Positions 17,401 through 22,705 of a stretch of DNA of 46,960 nt are shown here, in pieces (positions within the stretch are counted from its first letter, which is position 1; every line of letters starts with the position of its first letter). The stretch lies in NCBI GenBank assembly GCA_026395755.1, contig JAPLYC010000073.1, forward strand, positions 1 to 46,960, written 5' to 3'. The DNA is from Candidatus Parcubacteria bacterium. GTDB lineage: Bacteria; Patescibacteriota; Patescibacteriia; CAIXNZ01. The notes under the pieces are model-generated. The model was not told the DNA's origin. It did not search any database and saw nothing but the letters and a program-made list of their open reading frames with translations. A program made the translations under genes and the position numbers.

Positions 17401-18323
17401 AAGGTTTGCCTCGCGTGGAAGAACTTTTTGAAGCTCGTCCGCCCAAACGCAAAGCAATTCTGGCTGAAGAAGACGGCCTAGCCACAATTTCTGATGCGCC
17501 GAAGAAAATTGAAGATGAAAAAGGCCGTGTCTTATTCAGCACTACCCATGGCCAAAAGATATTAAAGATAAAATTTGATGATGTGGAAGAGGACACCTAT
17601 TCTTTTAAAGGCCAATCCCCGACGCTGAAAGTCAAAGAAGGGGATAAGGTTTCTAAAGATGAAATCTTGTTTAAATTAGGCAAAACAGAAATGAAAGTTA
17701 AAAGACCAGGCGTGGTTAAAGTTACTGAAAAAACCGTAAAAGTAATCAGCAACGTTGAAAAGGAAAAAGAATATCTGATCCCGCAGGGCTATCGTTTATG
17801 GATCAATGACGGAGATTTTGTTAAAAAAGGCGATCAATTGACTGAAGGCAGTTTAGATTTACATCAATTATATAAGCTTAAAGGCCGCGATGAAGTCAAG
17901 CGTTATGTGGTTAAAGAAATCCAGTATATTTACGCTTCTCAAGGACAGCGTTTGAATGAAAAGCATATCGAAGTCATTATTAAGCAATTATTCAGCCGTG
18001 TCTTAATTAAAGATGCCGGGGATACCAATTTATTGCCCGGTGAAATCGTGGAAAAAGCTGAGATGGATGAAGCTAATATCGAGATTGATAAAACCGATGG
18101 CAAACACGCTACTTCTGAGGAATTATTTCTGGGCATTACCAAGGTTTCTCTGACCACCCGCAGTTTCTTATCGGCTGCTTCTTTTCAGGAAACTTCCCGT
18201 GTGCTGATTAATGCGGCTTTAACCGGTAAGATTGATAAGCTGGAAGGCTTGAAGGAAAATGTCATTATTGGCCGTTTGATTCCGGCCGGCACAGGTTTTA
18301 AAAGGAAGCCAAAGGAAGAATAG
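14436..18323 (+). CDS. rpoC: DNA-directed RNA polymerase subunit beta'
   Basis: RpoC carries the catalytic magnesium site. The NADFDGDQM motif is at residues 526-534 with its three aspartates. The N-terminal zinc site is visible at about 64-82 (C-Y-C-G and CDKCG), and the second zinc site lies near residues 855-945 (DCGDKKG, then CKMTKGLCTKCYG). The trigger loop region contains the GEPGTQLTMRTFHTGG motif. A Lys/Glu-rich coiled-coil insertion of about 95 residues (about 150-245) follows the clamp start and probably is lineage-specific. The length is 1295 residues. There is no Shine-Dalgarno sequence. It is co-transcribed with rpoB and ends in a terminator at 18349. Confidence 0.98.
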   Translation: MIFNQAKPLEFDGIRLKLASPEVIRIWSHGEVTKPETINYRTQKPEKDGLFCEKIFGPSKDWECYCGKYKKIRYKGIICDKCGVEVTHSMVRRERMGHIELCSPVSHIWFLRGVPSRLGLVLDISVQSLEKVIYFASFIITKVNQELKAQAMEQLKEEYKTKKKQIEANFKNRVNQIKTNKSLKEKEQDKKIIELNKERDLEAAEFEKEYVKTETDLKDLKIKKIISEDQYQDLSLKFGHIFEVAIGAEAVRKLLEVIDLEKLVKSLDAELEEAIGTKRERAVKRIKLVKNLVKNKIRPEWMILNMIPVIPPDLRPMVPLDGGRFATSDLNDLYRRVINRNNRLKKLKELNAPEVIIRNEKRMLQEAVDALLDNSARHSKTTTASTGQKRQLKSIADILKGKQGRFRQNLLGKRTDYSGRSVIVVGPNLKLHQCGLPKRMALELFKPFVISQLIKREFVHNIRSANRFIESNRPEIWDILEEIVKDAHVLLNRAPTLHRLGIQAFKPILIEGKAIHLHPLVCAAFNADFDGDQMAVHVPLTEQAKNEAKELMLSSKNLLKPATGNPITTPRMDIVWGCYYITELKRLREKPRSFGSFEEAVLAYNSKIITVSEEIEARDILPGKKKPERIITNVGRILFNRLLPSEIGFYNEQITTKNLGDLIKFSLEKMGKDRTARLLDDIKDLGFKFLTLSGYSWGMDDLPDLVGKKEIVDTGDLQIDEVNDQFQQGLLTKSERHSKIIEIWTAIKDKIVQLGKDSLNKEGPVYSMVTSGARGSWTQVTQMVGMKGLVANPAGEIIELPVKASFKEGFDVLEYFISTHGSRKGLSDTALRTANAGYLTRRLVDVSQDVVVREEDCGDKKGMLYTKKDSDEIGVNLLERVWGRVCLEKITDPKTGEVVVDKDQLITEAVVRKLQPLNLEQLTVRSVLTCKMTKGLCTKCYGYDLGYNEMVKLGVAVGIIAAQSIGEPGTQLTMRTFHTGGVAGTDITQGLPRVEELFEARPPKRKAILAEEDGLATISDAPKKIEDEKGRVLFSTTHGQKILKIKFDDVEEDTYSFKGQSPTLKVKEGDKVSKDEILFKLGKTEMKVKRPGVVKVTEKTVKVISNVEKEKEYLIPQGYRLWINDGDFVKKGDQLTEGSLDLHQLYKLKGRDEVKRYVVKEIQYIYASQGQRLNEKHIEVIIKQLFSRVLIKDAGDTNLLPGEIVEKAEMDEANIEIDKTDGKHATSEELFLGITKVSLTTRSFLSAASFQETSRVLINAALTGKIDKLEGLKENVIIGRLIPAGTGFKRKPKEE

Positions 18324-18348
18324 GAAATTGTAAGTTAATATATAAAAA

Positions 18349-18379
18349 AACACTTCTCAGAAATGAGGGGTGTTTTTTT
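18349..18379 (+). terminator. Intrinsic terminator of rpoBC
   Basis: AACACTTCTCA pairs with TGAGGGGTGTT (two G-T pairs) around a GAAA loop, followed by seven T residues. It is 26 bases after the rpoC stop. Confidence 0.9.
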
Positions 18380-18381
18380 AT

Positions 18382-18474
18382 TTCGTTTATCGTATTACGG
18401 TTTCGGTTAACGTTTCGACAGACGTATTAAGTGATACGAAACGCCAAACGAAACCGAAGAACGTCTCACGAAAC
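18382..18474. repeat. Dispersed palindromic repeat, copy R2
   Basis: A member of the five-copy family, with TTCGTTTATCG and GGTTTCGGTTAACGTTTCG in the left half and ACGAAACGCCAAACGAAACC in the right half. It directly follows the rpoC terminator. An open frame of 64 codons crosses it but has no ribosome site and is taken as noise. Confidence 0.7.
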
Positions 18475-18560
18475 AGCTATTTTGGTCAAAACAGACTGAC
18501 AAAATTAGAGTTAATAGATATGAATTTATCTAATTTTAGCCAAGATGTAACCAAGGGGGC

Positions 18561-18589
18561 TTGACAAGTCTCTTTAGATATGATATTAT
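18561..18589 (+). promoter_or_regulatory. Strong promoter P1 of the structured-RNA locus
   Basis: TTGACA (18561-18566), 17 bases, TATTAT (18584-18589) with an extended -10 TGA. It would drive transcription into the 3.4-kb hairpin-rich region. Confidence 0.8.
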
Positions 18590-18625
18590 GGCAAATCACG
18601 CTAAAAAAGGGTAGAGATGCTCCTC

Positions 18626-18654
18626 TTGACAAAATGATTAAAACGTGCTATACT
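18626..18654 (+). promoter_or_regulatory. Strong promoter P2 of the structured-RNA locus
   Basis: TTGACA (18626-18631), 17 bases, TATACT (18649-18654) with an extended -10 TGC. It is 65 bases downstream of P1, giving a tandem pair. The predicted start is close to 18661. Confidence 0.85.
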
Positions 18655-18690
18655 TATAAAACATGAAATTTGAAAATTAAGCGATTTAGT

Positions 18691-18838
18691 GACCAGCAAT
18701 ATGGGGGTAGTAGTGCATTAGGGTCAGTAGAGTTTTCCGGCCCTGCTAGAAAACTTCTACGCCTGGTGTTTAACTGATAAGGCTCTGTCCTATATCAGTC
18801 GTTCCGCTTTGCGGGACAACACCTCCATATTATTGGTC
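18691..18838 (+). ncRNA. 148-nt multi-branched RNA element
   Basis: A long closing stem pairs 18691-18709 (GACCAGCAATATGG...) with 18820-18838 (...CCATATTATTGGTC) with few mismatches. Inside are a hairpin GTAGAGTTTTC/GAAAACTTCTAC (18727-18760) and a stem GTGTT/AACAC (18766-18822), which holds two hairpins, ACTGATA/TATCAGT and GTTCCGC-TTT-GCGGGAC. A further hairpin with ACAAAG-GGG/CCC-TTTGT arms follows at 18901-18928. It lies about 30 bases after the predicted start of transcription, so it forms the 5' domain of the locus. Confidence 0.65.
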
Positions 18839-18982
18839 ATTAAGTTCGAGATTCAGACTAAGGGCAATATAGAGTTCCATTCATTTAAATGTACTTTTAA
18901 ACAAAGCGGGACTCCTTGAGCCCTTTGTCGGGATCTTGAAAACTTTTATCTGTTCTCAAAACAACAAACAAAAGGAGGGGCA

Positions 18983-19111
18983 ATGAAAGCGTATGTCATG
19001 ATGACTAAAAACAGCATTGTGCGCCTAGTTCCTCTGGGACTGGCGCGGCACTACGAAAGGGTTGGCCTCGGAATGATCGTGGCCTTCCTGATCCATGGTC
19101 AGCTGCACTAG
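18983..19111 (+). CDS. 42-residue ORF with strong ribosome site
   Basis: The ATG is preceded by AAAGGAGGGG at good spacing and opens 42 codons. The peptide is basic at the start, contains LVPLGLARHYERVG and ends with a hydrophobic stretch (GLGMIVAFLIHG). I do not recognise it. It lies between the 148-nt branched RNA and the hairpins before the 281-residue protein gene, so it could be a leader peptide or a small functional protein. Confidence 0.5.
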   Translation: MKAYVMMTKNSIVRLVPLGLARHYERVGLGMIVAFLIHGQLH

Positions 19112-19140
19112 GCTGACACCAAATCAAGATTCGCAGCACG

Positions 19141-19283
19141 AGGGACTTACAAAAGTCCCTACTTCATCTCAAGACGGGATAGTCTCGTGTAGATTATTTT
19201 GTCTTGAGATGAGGTCTATAATGATGATCTTTCAAATTTATTGGTGGAGAAATCCACGCCCTATCAGGGAGAAATTCCTGATA
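19141..19283 (+). promoter_or_regulatory. Hairpin cluster before the zinc-ribbon protein gene
   Basis: Four structures are stacked here. They are a perfect 8-bp hairpin (AGGGACTT/AAGTCCCT), a 14-bp stem (19162-19175 with 19201-19214) enclosing ACGGGA-TAG-TCTCGT, GTGGA-GAAA-TCCAC (19244-19257), and TATCAGG/CCTGATA (19262-19283). The last one ends 7 bases before the AGGAGG of the next gene, so folding could affect its translation. Confidence 0.6.
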
Positions 19284-19302
19284 TAACCAAAGGAGGACTA
19301 CC

Positions 19303-20148
19303 ATGACTGATCCCAATACCACCCCGGCCACCGACACCCCGACCGAAACCGTGATCGAGCCCAAGGCTGAGGAACAGGTTTACACCTGCGCCTGCTGCGG
19401 ACACGAAGCCACGGCCGAAGACGGCGTGGTCACCGAGCAGGTGAACGGCAAGCCGAAGATCGTCGACGCGACCATGTGGGCCGCGGCCGGCGAAGTCGGA
19501 TCCGAAACCGTGCTCAAGGTCTTCTGCAAGACCTGCGCGACCGAGGGCAAAGAGGACGACGGACAGACGTTCTTCCCGCTGAAGAACGCCCTGGCCTATG
19601 CCGACCGCGTCAAACGGCACTTTCCCAAGCGCGAGCGTTTGCTCGAGCAGGCGAACGAGCCGGAGATGCGGCAGCCGCGTCCCGAGATGTTCTGCAAGCG
19701 GTGCGGAAAGCGCCACGGGCAGATCGATAACTATCGGGGCGGGGTGACCGTCATCCGCAGAGCCTACCGCGTCGACTTCAATCAGAAGCCGATCATCGCG
19801 GAGTTCCTGTGCGGTGAGTGCCTCACGGAGCTTGGGCTCGTGCCCAAGAGGAATTCCGACGGCAGCTTCACGCAGCCCGAGGGACTTTTTCCCCCGTGGA
19901 AGACGCTTCAGATCGCCCTGCATGCGGAGGACAATCGTCTCGATCGGATCGAGAGGGACAAAGCCAACAAGGCACGGCGTGAAGAACAGCGTCAGCGGGA
20001 CAAAGAACTGCGTGAGCGGGCCATGGCTCCCAAGGCCGCCCCGACCACGAAGGTCTTCCAGCGTCCCGTCAGGCACGAACCCCTGGGCAAGGCCGGCACC
20101 GGTTCCATCGGGAAACCCGCCAACCGCAAGGACGGCACTCGCGGCTAA
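19303..20148 (+). CDS. Orphan protein with four CxxC pairs (zinc-ribbon-like)
   Basis: The 281-residue protein is not recognised. After an acidic Thr/Pro-rich start it has C29-x-x-C32 and C75-x-x-C78, then C131-x-x-C134 and C170-x-x-C173. The spacing suggests two zinc-binding modules. The C-terminal third is charged and helical, and the tail is basic and Pro/Gly-rich, which would suit nucleic-acid binding. No nuclease, transposase or polymerase motif is visible. It has a strong AAAGGAGG site and very GC-rich codons compared with rpoC. It sits between the 5' branched RNA and the duplicated RNA units, so a role as a protein partner of that RNA is a reasonable but untested idea. Confidence 0.7.
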   Translation: MTDPNTTPATDTPTETVIEPKAEEQVYTCACCGHEATAEDGVVTEQVNGKPKIVDATMWAAAGEVGSETVLKVFCKTCATEGKEDDGQTFFPLKNALAYADRVKRHFPKRERLLEQANEPEMRQPRPEMFCKRCGKRHGQIDNYRGGVTVIRRAYRVDFNQKPIIAEFLCGECLTELGLVPKRNSDGSFTQPEGLFPPWKTLQIALHAEDNRLDRIERDKANKARREEQRQRDKELRERAMAPKAAPTTKVFQRPVRHEPLGKAGTGSIGKPANRKDGTRG

Positions 20149-20155
20149 CCGGTCG

Positions 20156-20422
20156 CTCTTTGGAAAAATCTTGGCTAAATGCCAAGTTGGGATAATGGTA
20201 GATATGCTACCAACCTAATCCCGTTAAACAACAGGTTACGAACATCCCAAATATTTTCAGTTAATTCTGGAATATATTGGGATACTTGGAGAGGATCCAA
20301 TCTGCGAAAGCAATGATGGTCAAAGACCATTCTATTACTTAAGCAGACATCCCGTCGGGTAGAGACATTTACTGTCCTGCCCTACTTTCTGAGACCGTAA
20401 AGCAATTTGCGGTTTGAGAAAG
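20156..20422 (+). ncRNA. Structured RNA unit, copy A
   Basis: This 267-nt unit begins 8 bases after the zinc-ribbon gene. Helices in order are CTTGGC/GCCAAG, TGGTAG/CTACCA, AACCT/AGGTT, a long hairpin (about 20244-20283), TTGGA/TCCAA, TCTGC/GCAGA enclosing ATGGTC-AAA-GACCAT, GGGTAG-A-GACA/TGTC-CTGCCC, and a final CTTTCT/AGAAAG hairpin. The last 39 nt are identical to those of copy B. Confidence 0.7.
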
Positions 20423-20490
20423 TGAGCCCTTGACAGAATTAATAATTCTTGCTAAGCTTGCAAAGGAATTTTCCCGAGATGCCCCGTTGG

Positions 20491-20759
20491 CTCTCTGAAA
20501 AGATCTTCGCCTGATGCGGAGTTTGGGCAAATGGCTGCTTTGACAGCCAACCTGGCCCTGAAAAACGAAAGGTTTTGACAACGTTCCTATTATTCCCTGG
20601 GGAATATAGAGAGGAACACATTGGAGAGGATCCAAATCTGTTGCGGCAATAATGGAAGGTTAACAACTATTCCTGCGCCAAAACAGGCAAATCTCCAGGG
20701 GCGAGACCTAGTTTCGCCCAACTTTCTGAGACCGTAAAGCAATTTGCGGTTTGAGAAAG
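20491..20759 (+). ncRNA. Structured RNA unit, copy B
   Basis: This 269-nt unit is a diverged tandem copy of A, 335 bases downstream. Stems are kept while bases change: CTTCGC/GCGGAG replaces CTTGGC/GCCAAG, TGGCTG/CAGCCA replaces TGGTAG/CTACCA, CTGTT/AACAG replaces TCTGC/GCAGA, and GGGCGA/TCGCCC replaces GGGTAG/CTGCCC. The TTGGAGAGGATCCAA hairpin and the final 39 nt are unchanged. Such compensating change supports selection on RNA structure. Confidence 0.7.
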
Positions 20760-20791
20760 ACAAAGGTTAAAAAGTTCATATAACCTTGCCA

Positions 20792-20871
20792 CCTTATCCT
20801 AGAACGGAAAGCTTGATAAAGTAATTAAATGCTGATTCAGCAGAAAAACAAGTTTGCGTTCTTAGATAAGG
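20792..20871 (+). ncRNA. Long-range stem after the duplicated RNA units
   Basis: CCTTATCCTAGAAC (20792-20805) pairs with GTTCTTAGATAAGG (20858-20871) with one mismatch, enclosing a TGCTG-ATT-CAGCA hairpin. A smaller AAGGTT/AACCTT stem precedes it. It continues the chain of structures of the locus. Confidence 0.5.
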
Positions 20872-20905
20872 AAGTATTTTGAAAATATTTTAAAAAGGAG
20901 GACGT

Positions 20906-20977
20906 GTGAACCGGAAGGCTTTTTTTTGCGGCAAAATCAGGGGACCGCCCCTGAGTAAGTTCGAGGAGACAGGATAA
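20906..20977 (+). CDS. 23-codon ORF with strong ribosome site
   Basis: A GTG start follows AAAAAGGAGG at suitable spacing and opens 23 codons, including FFCGKIRGPPLSKF. The stem TCAGGGG-ACCG-CCCCTGA lies inside it, so translation would have to open this hairpin. It is too short to judge as a protein. Confidence 0.35.
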   Translation: MNRKAFFCGKIRGPPLSKFEETG

Positions 20978-21006
20978 AACTCCCGATCGACGCCAAAGGA
21001 GCCAAT

Positions 21007-21042
21007 ATGCGCTGGAAATTCAAGTTGAGCGCGGGGACCTGA
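21007..21042 (+). CDS. 11-codon mini-ORF
   Basis: An ATG behind AAAGGAG encodes MRWKFKLSAGT. The ORF ends in a GGGG/CCCC hairpin. It is supported only by the ribosome site and by the series of similar mini-ORFs around it. Confidence 0.2.
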   Translation: MRWKFKLSAGT

Positions 21043-21207
21043 GACCCCGAGTACACTCAGGTACTGGTAAAGAGCAATTTTTATCAGTAAGGTAATGTAG
21101 TCGTGTCAGCCTGGATACGTGATCATCGCCCAGCTCGGGCAGATTCGCGGATCTTGACGCGGCGAGGTACTGCGCTCCAAAATCACCGGGAACCATACGG
21201 AGGTACT

Positions 21208-21234
21208 ATGACCTTCCCAAGCGGTTTCACCTAG
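21208..21234 (+). CDS. 8-codon mini-ORF
   Basis: An ATG behind CGGAGGTACT encodes MTFPSGFT. It may be a structural accident in the RNA; listed because it is one of several SD-led mini-ORFs in this locus. Confidence 0.2.
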   Translation: MTFPSGFT

Positions 21235-21282
21235 TTACTTAGCTCACTCACCCCGGGCCGAAGATGCCCTCTGTGAAGCTTC

Positions 21283-21340
21283 GGACTGTACGCTGCTGCT
21301 TACCGGCATAGGTTTGCCGGACACATCCAGGCAGCAGTCC
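21283..21340 (+). ncRNA. Nested hairpin GGACTG...GCAGCAGTCC
   Basis: GGACTG and GCTGC near 21283-21296 pair with GCAGCAGTCC (21331-21340), enclosing CCGGCA/TGCCGG (21303-21320). It is preceded by CCGAAG/CTTCGG and followed by GGTTTGA/TCAAACC, which encloses GGGC/GCCC. Together these form a compact folded domain at about 21258-21390. Confidence 0.5.
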
Positions 21341-21425
21341 ACGGCTGGTTTGACACACTGGAACCGGGCGCCATGCCCATCGTTCAAACCAACTCACCGC
21401 TTCTCCATACCTCGGAGGACAAACA

Positions 21426-21470
21426 ATGCCTGAATTACGGCTCTTGTCTCGGGGTTCCTGGATCCCCTGA
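21426..21470 (+). CDS. 14-codon mini-ORF
   Basis: An ATG behind CGGAGGAC encodes MPELRLLSRGSWIP and ends within a GGGGTTCC/GGATCCCC hairpin. The hairpin CTGCTC/GAGCAG follows shortly after. Low confidence as a real peptide gene. Confidence 0.2.
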   Translation: MPELRLLSRGSWIP

Positions 21471-21743
21471 ATGCAAAAATAAAAACCAGGGACAGCCTGC
21501 TCGAAGATTTTGAGCAGCCGACAAAGAAGCCAGAACGTTTGGGTTCATAAATCTTTGGACTGTCTGCTCGATAGAGTAGGCCCCAAAGTGACTCGAACGT
21601 TTAGGCGAAAAACACTCCTTGCAGAACTCTAAAAAGGGATTAGACAGTTACGACCGGCCAAGTGCCTAACTAACTAGTCATCCCACACAAGTAAGATAAA
21701 GAGATTCTGGCAAGGAACCGACTTTAATAAAGAAGCACGCATC

Positions 21744-21957
21744 GCCGGACCCGGCACCGAGTTTTCGGTAGCCTTCCCGGCACGCTTTCAGGCCCACCCG
21801 ACGCCTTACCGTTGCAACGCGAAGTCGTTGACGGCCCCGCCGAACCCGGCACTTGCGCTGACTCCTTGTCGAGCGCTCCGCCGAACCGGCAGTATCCTTA
21901 CGGGTAGCGGCCAGACCAGGGGCCGGGGTGCGAGACGCTACGTTTCGCCCCCGGCCC
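21744..21957 (+). ncRNA. GC-rich terminal domain of the structured-RNA locus
   Basis: Base composition jumps to strongly GC-rich here. The first hairpin (21744-21781) stacks GCCGG/CCGGC, GGC/GCC and ACCGA-GTTT-TCGGT. The last (21919-21957) pairs GGGGCCGGGG with CCCCCGGCCC. The stretch between them also offers several GC pairings. A minus-strand open frame of 93 codons crosses it, but its composition is explained by the stems. Confidence 0.55.
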
Positions 21958-22037
21958 ACGCACTAGATTAATCGAGAAAACAGGAAAAAGAAACAGAGGA
22001 GACTTCTAGCCCTTTCAGTCACCTAAAGAGAAAGGGG

Positions 22038-22065
22038 CGCCAAGTGTAACAGCTTGGCGTTTTTT
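22038..22065 (+). terminator. Intrinsic terminator of the structured-RNA locus
   Basis: CGCCAAG and CTTGGCG form a perfect 7-bp stem with an 8-nt loop, followed by six T residues. Confidence 0.9.
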
Positions 22066-22068
22066 AAT

Positions 22069-22158
22069 TTCGTCACACGATTATCGGTATCGGTTTACGT
22101 TTCGGCTAGCGGTTAACGTACAACGTAACGTTTACCTACACCGTTTAACGACAAACGA
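22069..22158. repeat. Dispersed palindromic repeat, copy R3
   Basis: The most diverged of the five copies, with ATTATCGGTATCGGTTTACG at the left and CGTTTAACGACAAACG at the right. It lies between the structured-RNA terminator and the terminator of the HU gene. Confidence 0.6.
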
Positions 22159-22195
22159 AAAAGCCAGCCCTTTGCGAACAAAGAGCTGGCTTTTT
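22158..22195. terminator. Terminator of the HU gene (bidirectional)
   Basis: AAAAAGCCAGC and GCTGGCTTTTT form a perfect stem with an inner CTTTG/CAAAG pairing. T runs occur on both sides. Confidence 0.9.
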
Positions 22196-22218
22196 ATATG
22201 TGGGTAGTAGTTTATAGA

Positions 22219-22515
22219 TTAAGCCGCGGGAGCTTCTTTTTTCTTCAAGGCATCTTTTAAGGCCTTGCCGGATTTAAATTTGGGAATAATAACTTCAGGA
22301 ATGTCGATTTTTTCAGAAGGTTTTTGAGGATTAACGCCTTTGCGCGCGTGTCTGATTTTGGCTGAAAAAGTGCCAAAGCCGGTTAAGACGACTTCTTCGT
22401 TTTTTTGCAAAGATTCAATGATGGAATCCAGCATGGTTTCCAAAACCTCCTCAATCTGTTTTTTTGTTAATTTTGTTTTTGAGGCTACGACCTCAATTAG
22501 AGCGGCTTTGTTCAT
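22219..22515 (-). CDS. hup: DNA-binding protein HU
   Basis: HU bends and compacts DNA as a dimer. The 98-residue protein starts MNKAALIEVVASKTKLTKKQ and has the family core GFGTFSAKIRHARKGVNPQ followed by a beta-arm with IDIPEVIIPKFKSGKALKDAL. The short Ala-rich tail KKKEAPAA is extra. There is no Shine-Dalgarno sequence; instead a tandem series of TAAGGTT-like units lies directly upstream of the ATG. Confidence 0.97.
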   Translation of the reverse strand: MNKAALIEVVASKTKLTKKQIEEVLETMLDSIIESLQKNEEVVLTGFGTFSAKIRHARKGVNPQKPSEKIDIPEVIIPKFKSGKALKDALKKKEAPAA

Positions 22516-22519
22516 ATGG

Positions 22520-22573
22520 GTTGGTAAGGTTAGATTAAGTTATATAAGGTTATATTAGGTTTTATAAGGTTGC
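22520..22573. repeat. TAAGGTT-type short tandem repeats upstream of HU
   Basis: Read on the plus strand, variants of TAAGGTTA and TTAGGTT recur about every 10-12 bases. It may be part of the HU control region, or a low-complexity tract. Confidence 0.45.
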
Positions 22574-22582
22574 TCTGAAATA

Positions 22583-22660
22583 CGGATTATTTTCACTGAT
22601 TCCACGGATACATTTTAAATTATTAAAATCTGTGTTATCCGTGAACAAAATCCGTGGTTC
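22583..22660. repeat. Palindromic CACGGATA/TATCCGTG repeat
   Basis: Nested arms CGGATT/AATCCG, CACGGATA/TATCCGTG and ATTTTAA/TTAAAAT form a composite palindrome between ymdB and HU. The sequence style (TCTGTGTTATCCGTGAA) resembles a repeat type that I recall from other bacterial intergenic regions; this was not searched. Confidence 0.5.
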
Positions 22661-22705
22661 TTTTTTAGCCAATATTACCTTAATTACATTATATACCCTA
22701 ATACT

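Larger units (their letters stand above)
18661..22065 (+). ncRNA. Undescribed long structured-RNA transcription unit
   Basis: This is the predicted transcript from P2 to the terminator at 22038-22065, about 3.4 kb. Only one long gene (19303-20148) lies inside. The rest is packed with stable hairpins, including a closed multi-branch element, two tandem copies of a 267/269-nt unit and a GC-rich final domain, although the genome background is AT-rich. I searched by eye for RNase P RNA, tmRNA, SRP RNA and group II intron domain V motifs and found none. It may be one giant RNA, or a messenger with structured spacers and mini-ORFs. The unit boundaries are inferred from the promoters and terminator. 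Confidence 0.6.

Noticed and set aside
18370-18564. 64-codon plus-strand frame after rpoC
   Set aside because: It crosses the terminator and repeat copy R2 and has no ribosome site.
19264-20076. Minus-strand open frame of 270 codons opposite the four-CxxC protein
   Set aside because: The plus frame has the ribosome site and Cys motifs; the minus frame is a by-product of GC-rich codons.
21678-21959. 93-codon minus-strand frame in the GC-rich part of the RNA locus
   Set aside because: The sequence is explained by nested hairpins, the peptide is Arg-rich low-complexity, and there is no ribosome site.
18661-22065. CRISPR array or group II intron as explanation for the repeated, structured region
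   Set aside because: There are only two diverged long copies, no short regular spacers, no cas genes, no reverse transcriptase and no domain V motif.
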